A DNA stretch of 64,000 bases from Prionace glauca (GCA_037974335.1 CM075760.1:56290890-56354889); one strand, 5' to 3'; counted from the first letter of the stretch, positions 21,572-33,299 are shown. The notes: generated by a model from the sequence alone, not told the origin. Program-made: numbers and translations.

Positions 21572-23170
21572 CCAATAATAGAGGGAGTAGGGGGCGTGAG
21601 TAGGGTTGGTGGCATTACGGCAAATAGGGTCCAGCTGAAGGCTGGGATGAAAGCGCTGTATCTGAATGCACGAAGCATTCGGAATAAAGTGAATGAGCTG
21701 GTGGCGCAGATCGACACAAATGGATATGATCTGGTGGCCATTACAGAGACGTGGCTGCAAGGTGACAGGGACTGGGAGCTGAATGTCCAAGGGTATCAAG
21801 TGTTTAGGAAGGATAGGCGGGAGGGAAAAGGGGGGGGTGTAGCTCTGCTGATTAAGGATAGCATCAAGGTGGTAGCAAGGAATGATATTGGAGCCAAGGA
21901 GCAGAACGTGGAATCGTTGTGGGTAGAGATTAGGAACAGCAAAGGGAGGAAGACGCTGGTGGGTGTCGTCTATAGGCCCCCGAATAATGTTCTGGAGGTG
22001 GGGCGGGCTGTTAACGTGCAAATAAGTGCGGCGTGCAGGAATGGGACGGCCATAGTTATGGGGGATTTCAATCTGCATATTGATTGGTCGACCCATGTTG
22101 GACGAGGTGGGCTCGAGGAGGAGTTCTTGGAATGCTGCCGGGATAATTTCCTTGAACAGTGTGTGTTGGAGCCGACAAGGGAGCGAGCTATCTTGGATCT
22201 GGTGCTATGTAATGAGGCGGGTAGAATTAGGGACCTTGAGGTGAAGGATCCTCTTGGAGAGAGTGATCATTGTATGGTAGAGTTTCTGGTGCAGATGGAG
22301 GAGGAGAAAGTGGGTTCCCGGACACACGTCCTTTGTTTGAATAGAGGGGAGTACAGTAGGATGAGAGAAGAATTGGCGAATGTGGACTGGGGGAGTGAGT
22401 TGGAGCGAGGGTCTGCTGAGGAGCAGTGGAGGTTCTTTAAGGAGAACTTTCTTGGTGCTCAGCAGAAATTTATTCCGATGGTCAAAAAGGACTGTAGGAG
22501 GAGAGATAATAAGCTGTGGATAACGACGGAGGTGAAGGAAAGTGTTAAATTAAAAGCGGAGGAATTTAGAGTAGCGAAGAGTAGTGGGCGAGAAGAGGAT
22601 TGGGAGAGGTTTAAATGTCAACAAAGATTGACAAAGAAGTTGATAAAGGAGGGTAGGAGAAACTATGAAGCTGGGCTAGCGCTTAATATAAAAAAGGATA
22701 GCAAGAGTTTTTATAAATATATAAAAAGGAAGAGGCTGGCTAGGGTGAACGTTGGTCCTTTAGAGGATGAGAAAGGGGACCTAGTGGTAGGGGATGGGGA
22801 TATGGCTCAGGTATTGAATAACTTTTTTGTTTCCGTCTTCACGGAGGAGGACGTGAATAATTTGCCGGGTGTTAGCGATGGAAAGGTGGTAGGATTGGAG
22901 GGTCTTAATGACATTACTGTTACTAGAGAGGCGGTGCTCGACAGACTGGAGGGGCTGATTGTGGACAAGTCCCCAGGACCGGATGGAATGCATCCGAGGG
23001 TTCTGAAAGAAATGGCGGAGGTTATAGTGGATGCATTGGTGGTTATTTTCCAGACGTCGCTGGATTCCGGGGAAGTGCCGGATGATTGGAAAACGGCTAA
23101 TGTTACGCCGTTGTTTAAGAATCCGTCATTAAAGAGGAAATTGCGTGGCATCTTGAAGGGAATTGCTTGA
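21563..23170 (+). pseudogene. CR1 ORF2: endonuclease and start of reverse transcriptase
   Basis: Residues ~29-235 form an apurinic-like endonuclease: LNARSIRNKVNEL, the metal-binding glutamate in AITETWL, GVVYRPPNN, the catalytic VMGDFNLHIDW and the terminal GESDHCMVEF. It would nick the genomic target. The region ~240-480 is the linker, then RT begins (VDKSPGPDGMHPRVLKE, SGEVPDDWKTANVTPLFK). After TPLFK the frame runs into a junction at about 23121-23170 where the expected RPVSLTSVVGK block is missing; comparison with the copy at 6738 suggests a deletion of several tens of bases, and the next part is in another frame. The opening residues lie partly in target DNA, so the true element start is about 21572. 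Confidence 0.9.
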
Positions 23171-24485
23171 TAGAGCAGACGCAGCACGGTTTCATTAAAG
23201 GGAAGTCGTGTCTGACAAATTTACTGGAGTTCTATGAGGATGTGTCTAGGGCGGTGGATAGAGGAGAGCCGGTGGATGTGGTCTTTCTGGATTTTCAGAA
23301 GGCGTTTGACAAAGTACCTCATAAGAGGTTATTGCAGAAGGTCAGGGGACTTGGAGTTGGGGGTAGGGTGTTAGCATGGATAGAGGATTGGTTGTCAAAT
23401 AGGAGGCAGAGAGTGGGGGTCAATGGGTGCTATTCGGATTGGCGGTTGGTGACTAGTGGGGTGCCCCAGGGGTCGGTGCTGGGGCCTCAGCTATTTACCA
23501 TTTATATAGATGATCTGGAGGAGGGAACCGAGTGCAGGGTGTCAAAATTTGCTGATGACACCAAGATTGGGGGAAAGGCAAATTATGCGGAGGGTGTGGA
23601 GAGTTTACAGAAGGATCTAGATAGGCTGGGCGAATGGGCCAGGAGATGGCAAATGGAATTTAATGTTGGCAAGTGTGAGGTGGTCCACTTTGGTAGGAAG
23701 AATGGTAGGAAGGACTATTACTTACGTGGCGAAAAACTGCAGCAGGCGACGGTGCAGAGGGACCTCGGAGTCCTTGTGCATGAGTCGCAAAAACCCAGCT
23801 TGCAGGTGCAGCAGGTGGTCAGGAAGGCGAATGGGATGCTGGCCTTCATAGCGAGGGGGATTGAATATAAAAGTAGGGAGGTCTTGCTGCAGCTGTATAG
23901 GGCATTGGTGAGGCCGCAGCTGGAGTACTGTGTGCAGTTTTGGACGCCGCACCTGCGCAAGGATATTTTGGCCCTGGAGGGAGTGCAGAGGAGGTTTACT
24001 AGGCTGATACCGGAGTTGAGGTGATTGAGCTATGAGGAGAGGCTGAATAAACTAGGCTTGTACTCGTTAGAGTTTAGAAGAATGAGGGGAGATCTCATTG
24101 AGACGTATAAGATGATGAATGGGATGGATAGGATAGAGGTGGAGAGACTCTTCCTGCTCAAAAAAGACAGTAGGACTAGGGGGCACAGCCTCAAGGTAAA
24201 GGGGAGGCGGTTTCGAACAGAGTTGAGGAGGAACTTCTTCACTCAAAGGGTGGTGAATCTCTGGAATTCTCTGCCCGTTGAAGTGGTGGAGGCTGCCTCG
24301 CTAAATATTTTCAAGAAGCGGGTTGATGGGTTTTTGATAAGAGAAGGGATTAAGGGTTATGGGGAGAGGGCCAGAAAGTGGAACTGAGCCACGACAGATC
24401 AGCCATGATCTTATTGAATGGCGGGGCAGGCTCGAAGGGCCAGATGGCCTACTCCTGCTCCTATTTCTTATGTTATTATGTTATT
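21572..24485 (+). mobile_element. CR1-type LINE, 2.9 kb, most complete copy in the window
   Basis: Contains the endonuclease and reverse transcriptase of ORF2 and a complete 3' end with TTATG-type terminal repeats (24467-24485). GATGTC occurs at both borders (21566-21571 and 24486-24491) inside a dispersed repeat, so a 6-bp target duplication is likely. The element lacks ORF1 and 5' UTR. Confidence 0.92.
23167..24387 (+). pseudogene. CR1 ORF2: reverse-transcriptase core and C-terminus
   Basis: Continues the RT: TQHGFIKGKSCLTNLLEFYE, VFLDFQKAFDKVPHKRL, TSGVPQGSVLGPQLF, catalytic FADDTKIGG, then the thumb/C-terminal region (VRKANGMLAFIARGIEYKSR, LVRPQLEYCVQFW). A TGA at 24022-24024 interrupts the frame between PELR and LSYEERLNKLG; other copies here have a glycine codon (GGA) at that point. 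The end KRVDGFLIREGIKGYGER is intact. With the upstream deletion this copy has two lesions, so it is young but inactive. Confidence 0.9.
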
Positions 24486-24527
24486 GATGTCTCAAGATTA
24501 CAGGGAGGCTCAATGCAGCAGGTCAGC

Positions 24528-24800
24528 AGTCAGTTTATTCATTTGTGTCACAAGTAGGCTTGTATTAACACTGCAGTAAAGTTACTTGAAAATCCCCTTG
24601 TCGCCTATTGGGGAACACTAAGGGAGAATTTAGCACGGCCAATGCACATACCCAGCACACATTTCGGACTGTCGGTGCACTTGGAGGAAAGCTGTGCAGA
24701 CACGGGAGACTTTGCACAGACAATGACCCAAGCTGGGAATCAAATTAGGATCCCTGATGCTGTGAGGCAGAAGTGCTAACTGTGCCACCATGCTGCCCTT
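24528..24800 (-). mobile_element. tRNA-derived SINE
   Basis: Minus-strand copy of the 13504 family: 'gtcacaagtaggcttgtatt' tail, 'ggagaatttagcacggcc' middle, 'gctaactgtgccacc' head. Confidence 0.8.
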
Positions 24801-24829
24801 GCTTGAGGATCGTTAAATCCAAATTAACT

Positions 24830-25330
24830 AAGGCATGGATAAGAGTTTCCACCTCACAGTGGAATGGATGAGAGTTCCAGATGAGCTGAGATTGAAGTTG
24901 AGTCAGACAATGTCACTGAGGTAGAAATAGGGTGGTTTTGATGATGTGGATGTGTGGCTGGAAGCTCACCTTATCGTGAAATATTTCACCAGGATTGTGA
25001 ACAGCCTGGTTCAGCCTCACACAGTTGCCAGGAAGAGGGATAGAGTTGCTGGTGAGGGATGGAGTTTGTTATGGGGATGGAGGACAATGGGTTCAATCTC
25101 CCCAGTATTTATATGGAAGAAATTTCTATCCTTTATTCCTGGAAGTCAGAAAAGTCAGGATGATGTGTGAGTTGGAGGGGAACTTGGAGCTGATGGTGTT
25201 CACATCTACCTGCTACCTTGGCCCTTCTTGATGGTGGAGGTTGAGGACTTGGGATATTCTGTCAAAATTCTTATCAAGATGTAAATGCATAAAATTCCTC
25301 TCCTTCACCCCTGTCTCCTATTTCTTTGTA
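24830..25330 (+). repeat. Composite dispersed repeat, copy D
   Basis: 'agatgagctgagattgaag', 'aatgtcactgaggtagaaat', 'ggttcagcctcacacagttg' and 'gaacttggagctgatggtgt' match copies A, B and the one at 33300. It again precedes a zinc-finger exon. Confidence 0.6.
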
Positions 25331-25644
25331 TCCTCCCATCGTGCCCGGTGTCTTGTGCAGAGACAGACTAGGTGCAGGTTTTCTTCCCTGAAGGACATTG
25401 AGGCAATTGTGTTTTTATGACAATCCCGTAGTTTTTATAGTCATTTATTCCTCGTGCAAAACCCACAAATTACCAGGTTCATTCAGCTCAATTTCACAAC
25501 CTGCCTTTGTGTTTCTCTGGGTGTTCTCTCACTCCCTTTTTTTCTGTTTTAAATCAATTTCACAGGATTTCAGAAGAAGAGAATGATATCAGAACCTGAG
25601 AGTCGCCCAATTTATTGAAATCTTAAAATCATCCGACTTTGAAC

Positions 25645-26355
25645 ATGGAAGGAAAAAGCACCGTTCACAGAGGAGAGAAACTGTACACGTGTTCTGAGTG
25701 TGGAGAAGGCTTGAACCAATCATCTGGCCTTTGGGAACATAATTGCAGTCACAATAGGGAGATGGCTTGGAAATGTGGGGACTGTGGGAAGGAATTCAAT
25801 TACCCATCCCTGCTGGAAACTCATCGACGCAGTCACACTGGGGAGAGGCCGTTCGTCTGTTCCCAGTGTGGGAAGGGATTTGCTCACTCATCCACTCTGC
25901 TGAGACATCAGCAAATTCATACTGGGGCGAGGCCATTCACCTGCTCTGTGTGTGGGAAAGGATTCAGTCGGTCATCCAGTCTCCAAACACACCAGCGAGT
26001 TCACACTGGCGAAAAGCCATTCACCTGCTCCCAGTGTGAGAAGAGATTCGCTGACTTATCCAACCTAGCAATACACCGGCGAATTCACAAAGAGGAGAGA
26101 CCATTCACTTGCTCCCAGTGTGGGAAGGGATTTAATCAGTCATCCAAATTAGCAGTACACCAGCGAATTCACACTGGAGAGAGGCCATTTACTTGCTGTG
26201 TGTGTGGGAAGAGATTCATTGACTCATCGAATCTAGCAATACACCAGCGAATTCACGAAGAGGAGAGGCCGTTCACTTGCTCCCAGTGTGGGAAGGGATA
26301 CGTTACCTCATCCACTCTTCTGAGACACCAGCAAATTCACAAAGAACTACTGTGA
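25645..26355 (+). CDS. C2H2 zinc-finger protein, 8 fingers (ZNF-4)
   Basis: Probable nuclear DNA-binding protein. The exon acceptor 'caatttcacag' ends at about 25565, after a pyrimidine-rich tract that is nearly the same in front of the finger exons at 16786 and 34088. First in-frame ATG at 25645 gives [19 protein letters not shown]; this leader is shared with ZNF-6 ([19 protein letters not shown]). Eight C2H2 fingers follow: the first ([16 protein letters not shown]...EHNCSH) has a slightly unusual end, the second starts [10 protein letters not shown], and six more run to QQIHKELL-stop. Two linkers are HKEERPF/HEEERPF instead of HTGERPF. Short for the class, and no effector domain in this exon. 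The start may lie in an earlier exon. Confidence 0.88.
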   Translation: MEGKSTVHRGEKLYTCSECGEGLNQSSGLWEHNCSHNREMAWKCGDCGKEFNYPSLLETHRRSHTGERPFVCSQCGKGFAHSSTLLRHQQIHTGARPFTCSVCGKGFSRSSSLQTHQRVHTGEKPFTCSQCEKRFADLSNLAIHRRIHKEERPFTCSQCGKGFNQSSKLAVHQRIHTGERPFTCCVCGKRFIDSSNLAIHQRIHEEERPFTCSQCGKGYVTSSTLLRHQQIHKELL

Positions 26356-26454
26356 TTTTCCTCTTGATTATATTCAGACTGAACCATGTTCCTTTGGGTC
26401 TGTTTCTGCTGAATTGAAAAATAACTCCAGCTCTGTTTAGGTGTTAATATAGTT

Positions 26455-26615
26455 GGTCTGAGAAGAGGAGGATTTGGTGTCAGGAAACTCACACAAAACA
26501 TCAGATTAATTTATCACAACCTGAACAGCAGAGAATTTTGTACATGGAAGAAACAGCACCATTCACAATCACAGGGAGAAACTGCAAATGTGGAGACTGA
26601 GGTTTCCTGGCTGAC
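26455..26615 (+). pseudogene. Zinc-finger exon remnant
   Basis: 'gaagaggaggatttggtgtc', 'acatggaagaaacagcacc' and 'aactgcaaatgtggagactg' are the exon start and leader of a further finger exon, matching 34800-34970. It is cut short, with a SINE a little downstream at 26678. Confidence 0.65.
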
Positions 26616-26677
26616 CGTTTCTGATGGTTTTCTAAATTCAGCGCATTTTTATCTTTACTAGTTTACTATCATATTAT

Positions 26678-26972
26678 GGGGCGGCACAGCGGTTAGGACT
26701 GTGCCAGGGGCCAGGCTGCAATTCCTGGCTTGGGTCACTGCCCGTGCAGAATCTGCACATTCTCCCAGTGTCTGCATATGTTCCCTCCAGGTGCTCCGGT
26801 TCCCTCCCACAGTTGGAAAGACATGCTGGTTAGGTGCATTGGCTGTGCTAAATTCTCCCTTAGTGTACGTGAATAGGCGCCAGAGCGTGGTGACGAGGGG
26901 ATTTTCACAGCAACTTCATTGTTGCGTTAATGTATGCCTCCTTGTCATAGTAATAAATAAACTTAAATTATA
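26678..26972 (+). mobile_element. tRNA-derived SINE, near full length
   Basis: Head 'ggcggcacagcggttaggac', B-box-like 'ggctgcaattcctg', middle 'tccggttccctcccacagtt', tail 'aataataaacttaaatt'-like. Same family as 13504. Confidence 0.82.
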
Positions 26973-27054
26973 TTATCTGTAGCTATGTTGTATCCTTCCA
27001 GAGTCATTACAGCAGAGATGGAATCCATTGGGTTTCTCAAAACAATTTTGGCCC

Positions 27055-27525
27055 TTTGTAGACCAGTTACACAGCCTGAAAAAACATTACAACGTGCAGA
27101 GTGGGGAGAAACCATACAGGTTTCTGGACGAGGCTTCAACCTGGAGAGATGAGGACACTAGCACCATGGAGAAACTGTGGAAATAGGAGGATTGTGAGAA
27201 GGGATTCAATTATCCATCTGCACTGAAAACTCATCACTGAGGGAGAGGCTGTTCAGTGATGCTGACTGTGGGAAGGGATTCACTCAGTCATCTGCTGTAC
27301 AGAAAACAGCGAGTTCACACTGGGGAGAGACCGTTCACCTGCTCTGAGTTTGGGAAAGGATTCACTGAGCCATCCAGCCTGTGGAGACACCAGAGAGTTC
27401 ATATTGGTGAGAGGCCCTTTACTTGCACGAAGTATAGGAGCAAAAGAATGATTCAACCCTTGTTGAGATATCATGGCAATCACTCAGATAAACCCATTAT
27501 CTGCTCCGACTCTGGGTGTTAACTA
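27055..27525 (+). pseudogene. Zinc-finger exon remnant
   Basis: Begins with the same decayed leader as ZNF-1 ('ccagttacacagcctgaaaa', 'tggacgaggcttcaacc', 'agcaccatggagaaactgtg'). Fingers with lost cysteines follow, e.g. RPFTCSEFGKGFTEPSSLW where the second cysteine is phenylalanine, and RPFTCTKYRSK. Stops interrupt it near the start. It is a dead member of the ZNF-1 branch. Confidence 0.8.
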
Positions 27526-27719
27526 AACTTGAGATTAAATATATACAAATAGAGGGCATTGATTGGATCAGTGCAAATAAAGAGACACTGTCACAGAGTG
27601 GAGTTAGGGGGTATGTACCTGTAATGCTTTACTCTGTAAATAAATCTATTTCCAAGTAAAGGTTAACTCCAGTTTCTACCTTCACCACAACACTGTCAGA
27701 ATTATAACATGGTAACAGG

Positions 27720-29870
27720 AAATGTTGTCTCATGATGAATTTTGAAAAGTAAAGTATATTTCAAGCAGAAGTTTACAATCCCAGCAGCTTTTGTGAGAAA
27801 TGGTTGAAAGCCTGTGGGAATTGTCTGATTATCCTTCGATGTTCTTGGAGTTTGAAGAATAAAGTGGAGATGTGGACACAGGTTACATCCCTACCAATGA
27901 GGAAACGGCCCAGCCTTGGCACTGTCACTTCTTGACAAAAGGAAGATCAGAAGCAAAGTATTTTATGAGCTGGATGTCCACCAATTGGACACTGAAGGTT
28001 CATTATGGGATTTACAAAATAAATGATCTATTGGATGCCTATGAAGCATAATTGGACTTTGACAGGTTTAGTATGAGGCTGAAAGCATCTTTACTGCATC
28101 TAGATATCGCAACAAAAGACAGGATTGGAACAGCACTAATAGGTGCAATAATTGGGGAACTATCAAGAGGTGTTTCAGGTCTGAATGAAAACATCATTGT
28201 GTGATAAATTTTTGTACTGAGACATCATAGAGAATTCTGAGGCTGAAGACAATGATGGTGATCACTCTGAAGGGATTGGAATATCATAAAGAGTTTGGTC
28301 CAGTGATGAGTGTGTTAGTCACAGACTCAGTCACCTGTTCTGTGTTGGATACATACAAACATATGAGTTAGGAGCAAGCATTGGCCACTTAGCCCCTTGA
28401 GTCTGCTATGTAGTTCAGTAAGATTATGGCTGATCTGACTGTAACCTCAACCCCACTTACCCCGTTAACCTTTCACCCCCTTGTTAATCAAGAATCTATC
28501 TAGCTCTGCCTTCAAAGTATTCAAAGGTGATTCTTAAGCAACTTTTGAAAAAAGTCCCAGGAACTCTCAACCTTCTTGGTTTAAATGAATTTATTTTAAG
28601 CAGTAACCCCATGTTCTACATTCTCCTCCTCGAGAAAATATGCCCTCCACATCCATCCTGTCAAAATGTCTCAGGATCTTATATGTTTCACTCAAATAGC
28701 CTCTCAAACTCCAGGAGACAAAATCCTCACCAGTCTAACCTTGCCTCATAAGTGGTTGCACCTTGACAGTGTGTGGATCAGATTGAAGATGTTATCCAGA
28801 TTCACCTCATGTTGAAGAGTGGCACAGGTTAAGGAGTATGAAAGGTTTCCGGTTGGTGATATCAATAGATTGGAGTCACTACAGATGGCGTTGATTCCAT
28901 GTAAAGTAGCTGGAGTCAGCACTCCAGGACTGGTGTAGGCTGGTGTGTCTGACAGTAAACCTGCTCAGTTTAATGTTGAGTGAACCTTCCATGAAAAAGG
29001 CACAAATGCAACTGGACATGGAACAAGATATGATTGTTTTATTTGGAAAGTTAGTGGATCTGTAGTTTACTCAATCAGGACATTATCGTATCCTCTTAAC
29101 CATACCTGATGTTTCTAATCATAGGGTTTGAGAAGGATTCATGACATCAAGTGAAGAGAATCAGAACAAAATTACAAATTGTCTTAAAGCTGCACAAATA
29201 ATTTCCTTGTCCTACCTAACAAAGATTAAAAATCCTACTAAAAGATGCAGGGCTGGTTGATGAAGAATATATGAGACTCAGAACAGATTAGTGCAACGTA
29301 TCGGACAATGTCATTACATCCTTCTCTTGGCTCATGAGGAAGTTGCTGTGCATCTAAAGGTATGAGACAAAGACATAAATATTTTCATTCTACACTTCAT
29401 GGTTACCCAATTCAGTCTTTCTCCAATAATACATGGTAAGGACAAAAGGATGATTCTACACTTAGTCATGAAGAAGTGGACAGGGATTGGACATGGGACA
29501 CCAGCTAAGTTTCTGACTGATAAGGGAGGGGAATTTGTTAATGACGAGTTTTGAGACGTGTGTAAAAACATGAACTTTCTGGTCGTGAATACGGCAGTTG
29601 AAAGTCCTTTCAGCGATGGACCCTGAAAGGAGTCAAACAGTGATCGATGAAATGCTGCAGTAAATCATAGCTGATCAGCCAAACTACAAGTTGATAACTG
29701 CAGTGGCCTGGACGATTCACGTAAAAAATTCACTTCAGATGGCTGGAGGATAAAATCACCATCAATTGGTCTGTGGGACAAATCCCAAATTATCCTCTGT
29801 GCTGGATGATAGCTGTCCTACTTTAGTAGGGATGACAATTAGCACAATGTTTAGTATTTTAGTGAATTCA
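27720..29870 (+). mobile_element. LTR retrotransposon fossil (Ty3/Gypsy- or Copia-like)
   Basis: An old, heavily broken copy. Recognisable parts in order are gag-like sequence (27830-28250), protease-like sequence (about 28840-29100) and an integrase core region (about 29440-29820). I see no reverse-transcriptase part and no clear terminal repeats. A CR1 fragment lies inside it at 28345-28760. Many breaks; the divergence suggests it is ancient. Family assignment between Ty3/Gypsy and Copia is open. Confidence 0.55.
28345..28760 (-). mobile_element. Old CR1-type LINE 3' fragment inside an LTR fossil
   Basis: 'atgagttaggagcaagcatt', 'agattatggctgatctgact' and 'tctatctagctctgccttca' are a diverged CR1-like 3' end on the minus strand, followed by the decayed RT C-terminus region. 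Confidence 0.65.
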
Positions 29871-30355
29871 TTAATAAATTAATTGCTTAAGCTAAGAAAT
29901 TATTGTGGATCCTAGAAGAATGGTGGTTTATAATGTAATACTTTGCACAGAATAAAGGCCATTGTTATTTTTCTATGATTTGTTCTGAAATATTAAGAGT
30001 TGTTACTGTTCAGGTTGGAAACATTGAGAAATTTAAACACCCAGTGATTAACGGAAAAAATTACATTAGAAGATTCCAGGTTTTTAAACAAAAATGAACT
30101 TTACTATATATAAAACAAAAATATTAAAAATCAGCATGATCAATTATATTTTGCGAAGATTTACGCTGTAAACCCAGTTCTACTTTTCTATCCCTCTTTA
30201 GCTCTGAAGAGTCCTGTGGGCTCAAAAGATGGACTCTATTTTCACTCACCACGGTTGCTGTCAAACCTACTGGGTTTTTGCAATATTTTTCAGCTTTTGT
30301 TTGTATGTTTTACCCCATCCCCACTAACAAAAGAGTTCCCTTATATTTAACAATA
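29871..30355. other. AT-rich intergenic DNA
   Basis: Nothing recognised: no frame of note and no repeat family I can name. Confidence 0.45.
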
Positions 30356-30530
30356 TGGAAACATAGAAACTAGAGGCAGGAATAGGTCATTTGGCCCTTT
30401 GAGTCTGCTCCACCATTTATCGTGACTATGGATGATCATCAAATTCAATATCCTGATCCCCCTGCCTTCGATATCTCTTGACCCTTTTAGACCCAAGAGC
30501 TATATCTAATTTCTTGAATGTTTGTTCACT
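30356..30530 (-). mobile_element. Old CR1-type LINE 3' scrap
   Basis: 'gaaacatagaaactagaggc', 'aggtcatttggccctttgag' and 'tgctccaccattta' correspond to the CR1 3' UTR on the minus strand. Confidence 0.65.
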
Positions 30531-30544
30531 TCTGTTCATAGAAG

Positions 30545-31306
30545 CATCCCAAGGGAATGTCAAAGCTCTCCACTAGTGAACTCGCTGGTATCTGAACAGA
30601 TTGGATAACTGAGTGAATACCATCCTGAACAGAACCAGTGAATAGCCTCTCCCCAGCATGAAGACACTAGTGTGTCAGAAGGTTGGATGAATCAATGAAT
30701 ACTTTCCCATTCAGCTGAACAGCCTCTCCCGATTGTGAACTCGCTGGTGTGTCTGCAAGTGAGACAATCGATTAAATCTCATCTCACATTCTAGACAGCT
30801 GAATGGCCTCTCTCCTGTGTGAACTCGCTCATGTCTCAGCAGATCAGATGAAGTAGTGAAAGCTTTCCCACACTCAGAGCAGGTGAATGGTCTCTCCCTG
30901 ATGTGAACTCGTTGGTGTATCTGTAGGTTGTAGGAGAGAGAGAATCCCTTTCCACATTCGGAGCAGGTGAATGGCCTCTCCCCAGTGTGAACTCGCTGGT
31001 GTGTCTGCAGCTGAGATGACCGACTGAAACTCATCACACATTTGGAGCAGGTAAATGGCCGCTCCCCGCTGGTGTATCCGGAGGTTGGACGACCGAGAGA
31101 ATCCCTTTCCACACTGAACAGATGAACGGCCTCTCCCCTGTGTGAACTCGCTGGTGTGTCATTAAGTCGGATGAATTAGTAAATCCCTTTGCACACTTAG
31201 TGCAGGCGAATGGTTTCTCCCCAGTGTGACTGCGCCGATGAATTTCCAGCTCCGACGGGAATCTGAATCCCTTCCCACAATGTCCACATTTCCAGAGTTT
31301 CCCCAT
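30545..31306 (-). pseudogene. C2H2 zinc-finger gene, broken (ZNF-5)
   Basis: On the minus strand the frame opens [16 protein letters not shown], like the MEKPWKC start of ZNF-1 and ZNF-2. Fingers 1 and 2 are complete (to about 31145). Finger 3 (FICSV...) is broken by two small losses: two bases after TGTTCAGTG, and about 11 bases before GGGGAGCGG where CGAGTTCACACT is expected; together they leave the frame shifted. Four good fingers follow in the second frame ([48 protein letters not shown]), ended by a stop at 30711. Decayed finger sequence goes on to about 30545. Sequencing error is possible but two independent losses plus the decayed tail favour a pseudogene. Confidence 0.8.
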
Positions 31307-31379
31307 GGTGCCAGTGTCCTTGCATCTCTCCAGGTTTGCTGATCAGTTGCAGTAGATGTATCTGTGTGTTCCACCAATG

Positions 31380-32150
31380 TTTAAAGTCTTTTGAAGTAGA
31401 TAGAAGAGAGAAACATTTCTCCTGGATTCAAATGCCAATGATATTCTGGTCCCAATAAGCAAACAAATCTGTTAATTCTTCACTTGATATTTCTTTTGAG
31501 ATTTAAATCTGTAAATTCTTCTCTCCATTATCCTGTTAAAGGGGTTAATAAAGTCATCACCGTCAGTACTGGATAGAAATTCAGAACAGATAATTCTGAA
31601 TATAACTGGACTAAAAACATGTGTATACAGTGCCGCATTTCTTAATTGCAGAAATGATGGGAAGGGGATTTGAGAAAATTATATTTACTCCGGATTTTAA
31701 AAGCAATCTTTCTGAATTGTAATGTCTCTTTGACTGAATTATATAATGTAACTACATGCTATATTACAAGAATAAAATAATGAATCTTAACACTGAAACA
31801 TAAATATATCAAACATATGAACACAAGATATATCTCTGTTGTTACTAATCTAAAAAGTTAACAAATTTCCAGAAAGTTCCAATGGAATACTGAAGGACAA
31901 GGTTTCACGTTTCTAAAAATACTTTACAAATCAATCTGAAATCAGTATCACTAAATCATGCAAAGAGAGAAACACTATTTGAATGCACAAGATAAATTAC
32001 ACTTTAAGTAGCTCAGACCAAACAGGTTCCACAAAATCACAAACACTTCCACCCTCAGTGCCTCTAATTCCAGTTCCAGAGTCCCACAACTCTCTGTATT
32101 CCCCAGGAGTAGAAAGAAGGTGTTTTACTCACAGATGTTGGCCAGAGGGT
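31380..32150. other. AT-rich DNA between ZNF-5 and its promoter-like block
   Basis: Probably intron of the minus-strand finger gene. No exon, repeat or long frame recognised. Confidence 0.45.
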
Positions 32151-32199
32151 GAAGTTTCAGTCTATGTGTGAAGCTAAAAACAGAAGCTGTGCTTGTTTC

Positions 32200-32730
32200 A
32201 AATCAAACTGCGGGACTTGGGAGAAAATGATGGGAACAGATTTTGCAAAGTCCCCTCCCCCACTCCCTCAGCTGGCAGCCCAGCACGCAGGCGCAGAGAG
32301 CGCCGCTGAGCCGAGCTGTCCGGAGCAGGCGCAGTGCGGCTGCCGCCAGCGGTCGCTCTCGATGTCTTTTTGGAGCAGCCGGAGGGGGGAGGGGGAGATC
32401 ACCGAGCGGCTTCTCTCTCTGGCCGGAGCCGCCAGCCGCTTGTCTGGAAACCTTGGCTCGAGGAGGGGGAGGGGAACAATGGGTGGGGGCGGAGCTTCGC
32501 GCGCCCGGGCCTGCGCACTGGAACCCCAGGACGTCACCGCAGAACAGAGTGATGTCTATTGGATGATTCAGGCAGGGCTCCATTGTGACCTCACAATGCG
32601 TAAGTTGTCCAATGAGCTTCAGAGTGAAACTTCCGCCTCTGCGCAACATGTGGGAGGAAATCAATGTTTCCCCCTTTCCATTTCTTCTCTCATTCTGGGG
32701 GAAATTGGGGACTTGCAGCAACTGGAGGGA
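32200..32730. promoter_or_regulatory. CpG-rich promoter-like block between ZNF-5 and ZNF-6
   Basis: High CpG content with 'gcaggcgcagagagcgcc', 'ggagcaggcgcagtgcgg', 'gggggcggagc', CCAAT 'gtccaatgag' and inverted 'ctattggatg'. The right end (32695-32775) is closely similar to the probable first exon at 3376-3440; here the possible donor reads 'gtgaat' instead of 'gtgagt'. Placed head-to-head between a minus-strand and a plus-strand finger gene, so bidirectional action is plausible. The open frame across it (32149-32871) is a product of GC content. Confidence 0.6.
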
Positions 32731-33159
32731 AAGGAAGTGAATCCATGGAGGCTGCAGATTCTGGAAACGTTACAGACGAACATTAGAAATAGGAGCAGGA
32801 CTAAGCCCAGGTATCTTTTTCTTTCTCTCTCAAATACATTGTCGTCCTTTAGCTCCTTCAGTTTCACATAGTTATTTATCTGGCTAACAGGATGGGCCTC
32901 TCACTCAGTGTTCAAACTAAAGGGGGAGTTTTGTCTGGAGAGGATTGACATTGATTGAACAGTACATTCCTATGGGAGAGAGTTTGCTTAATGTAGTTAT
33001 ATGTATATACTATATTATTTATAATTCCCAATTTCTTGTCTTAAAATATATAGCTGTGTTATCTATCTACGTCAGCTATTTCCAGTGATGGAAGCATTAC
33101 AGCAGAAGGAATCCATTTGGCAAGTCAAATCCATGGCAATCTTGTGTAGATCAATTCAC

Positions 33160-33260
33160 AGTAAAAAGTCTGACAACACCAGGTTTTAGTCCAACCGATT
33201 TATTTGATAATAAACTCACAAGCTTTCAAGGTTTCCCTCTTCGTCACATCATGACTACTA
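33160..33260 (+). repeat. Dispersed repeat ('gatgtggagatgctgg' family), partial
   Basis: 'gtctgacaacaccaggtttt', 'gtccaaccgatttatttg' and 'caagctttcaaggttt'; same family as 2690-2795. Confidence 0.55.
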
Positions 33261-33299
33261 TAGATCAATTCAGTCAGTCCCATTCCCCTGAGTTCCACA

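Noticed and set aside
32149-32871. A 240-residue frame over the CpG-rich block
   Set aside because: Open by GC content; the block has promoter motifs, overlapping frames on both strands, and no recognisable domain.
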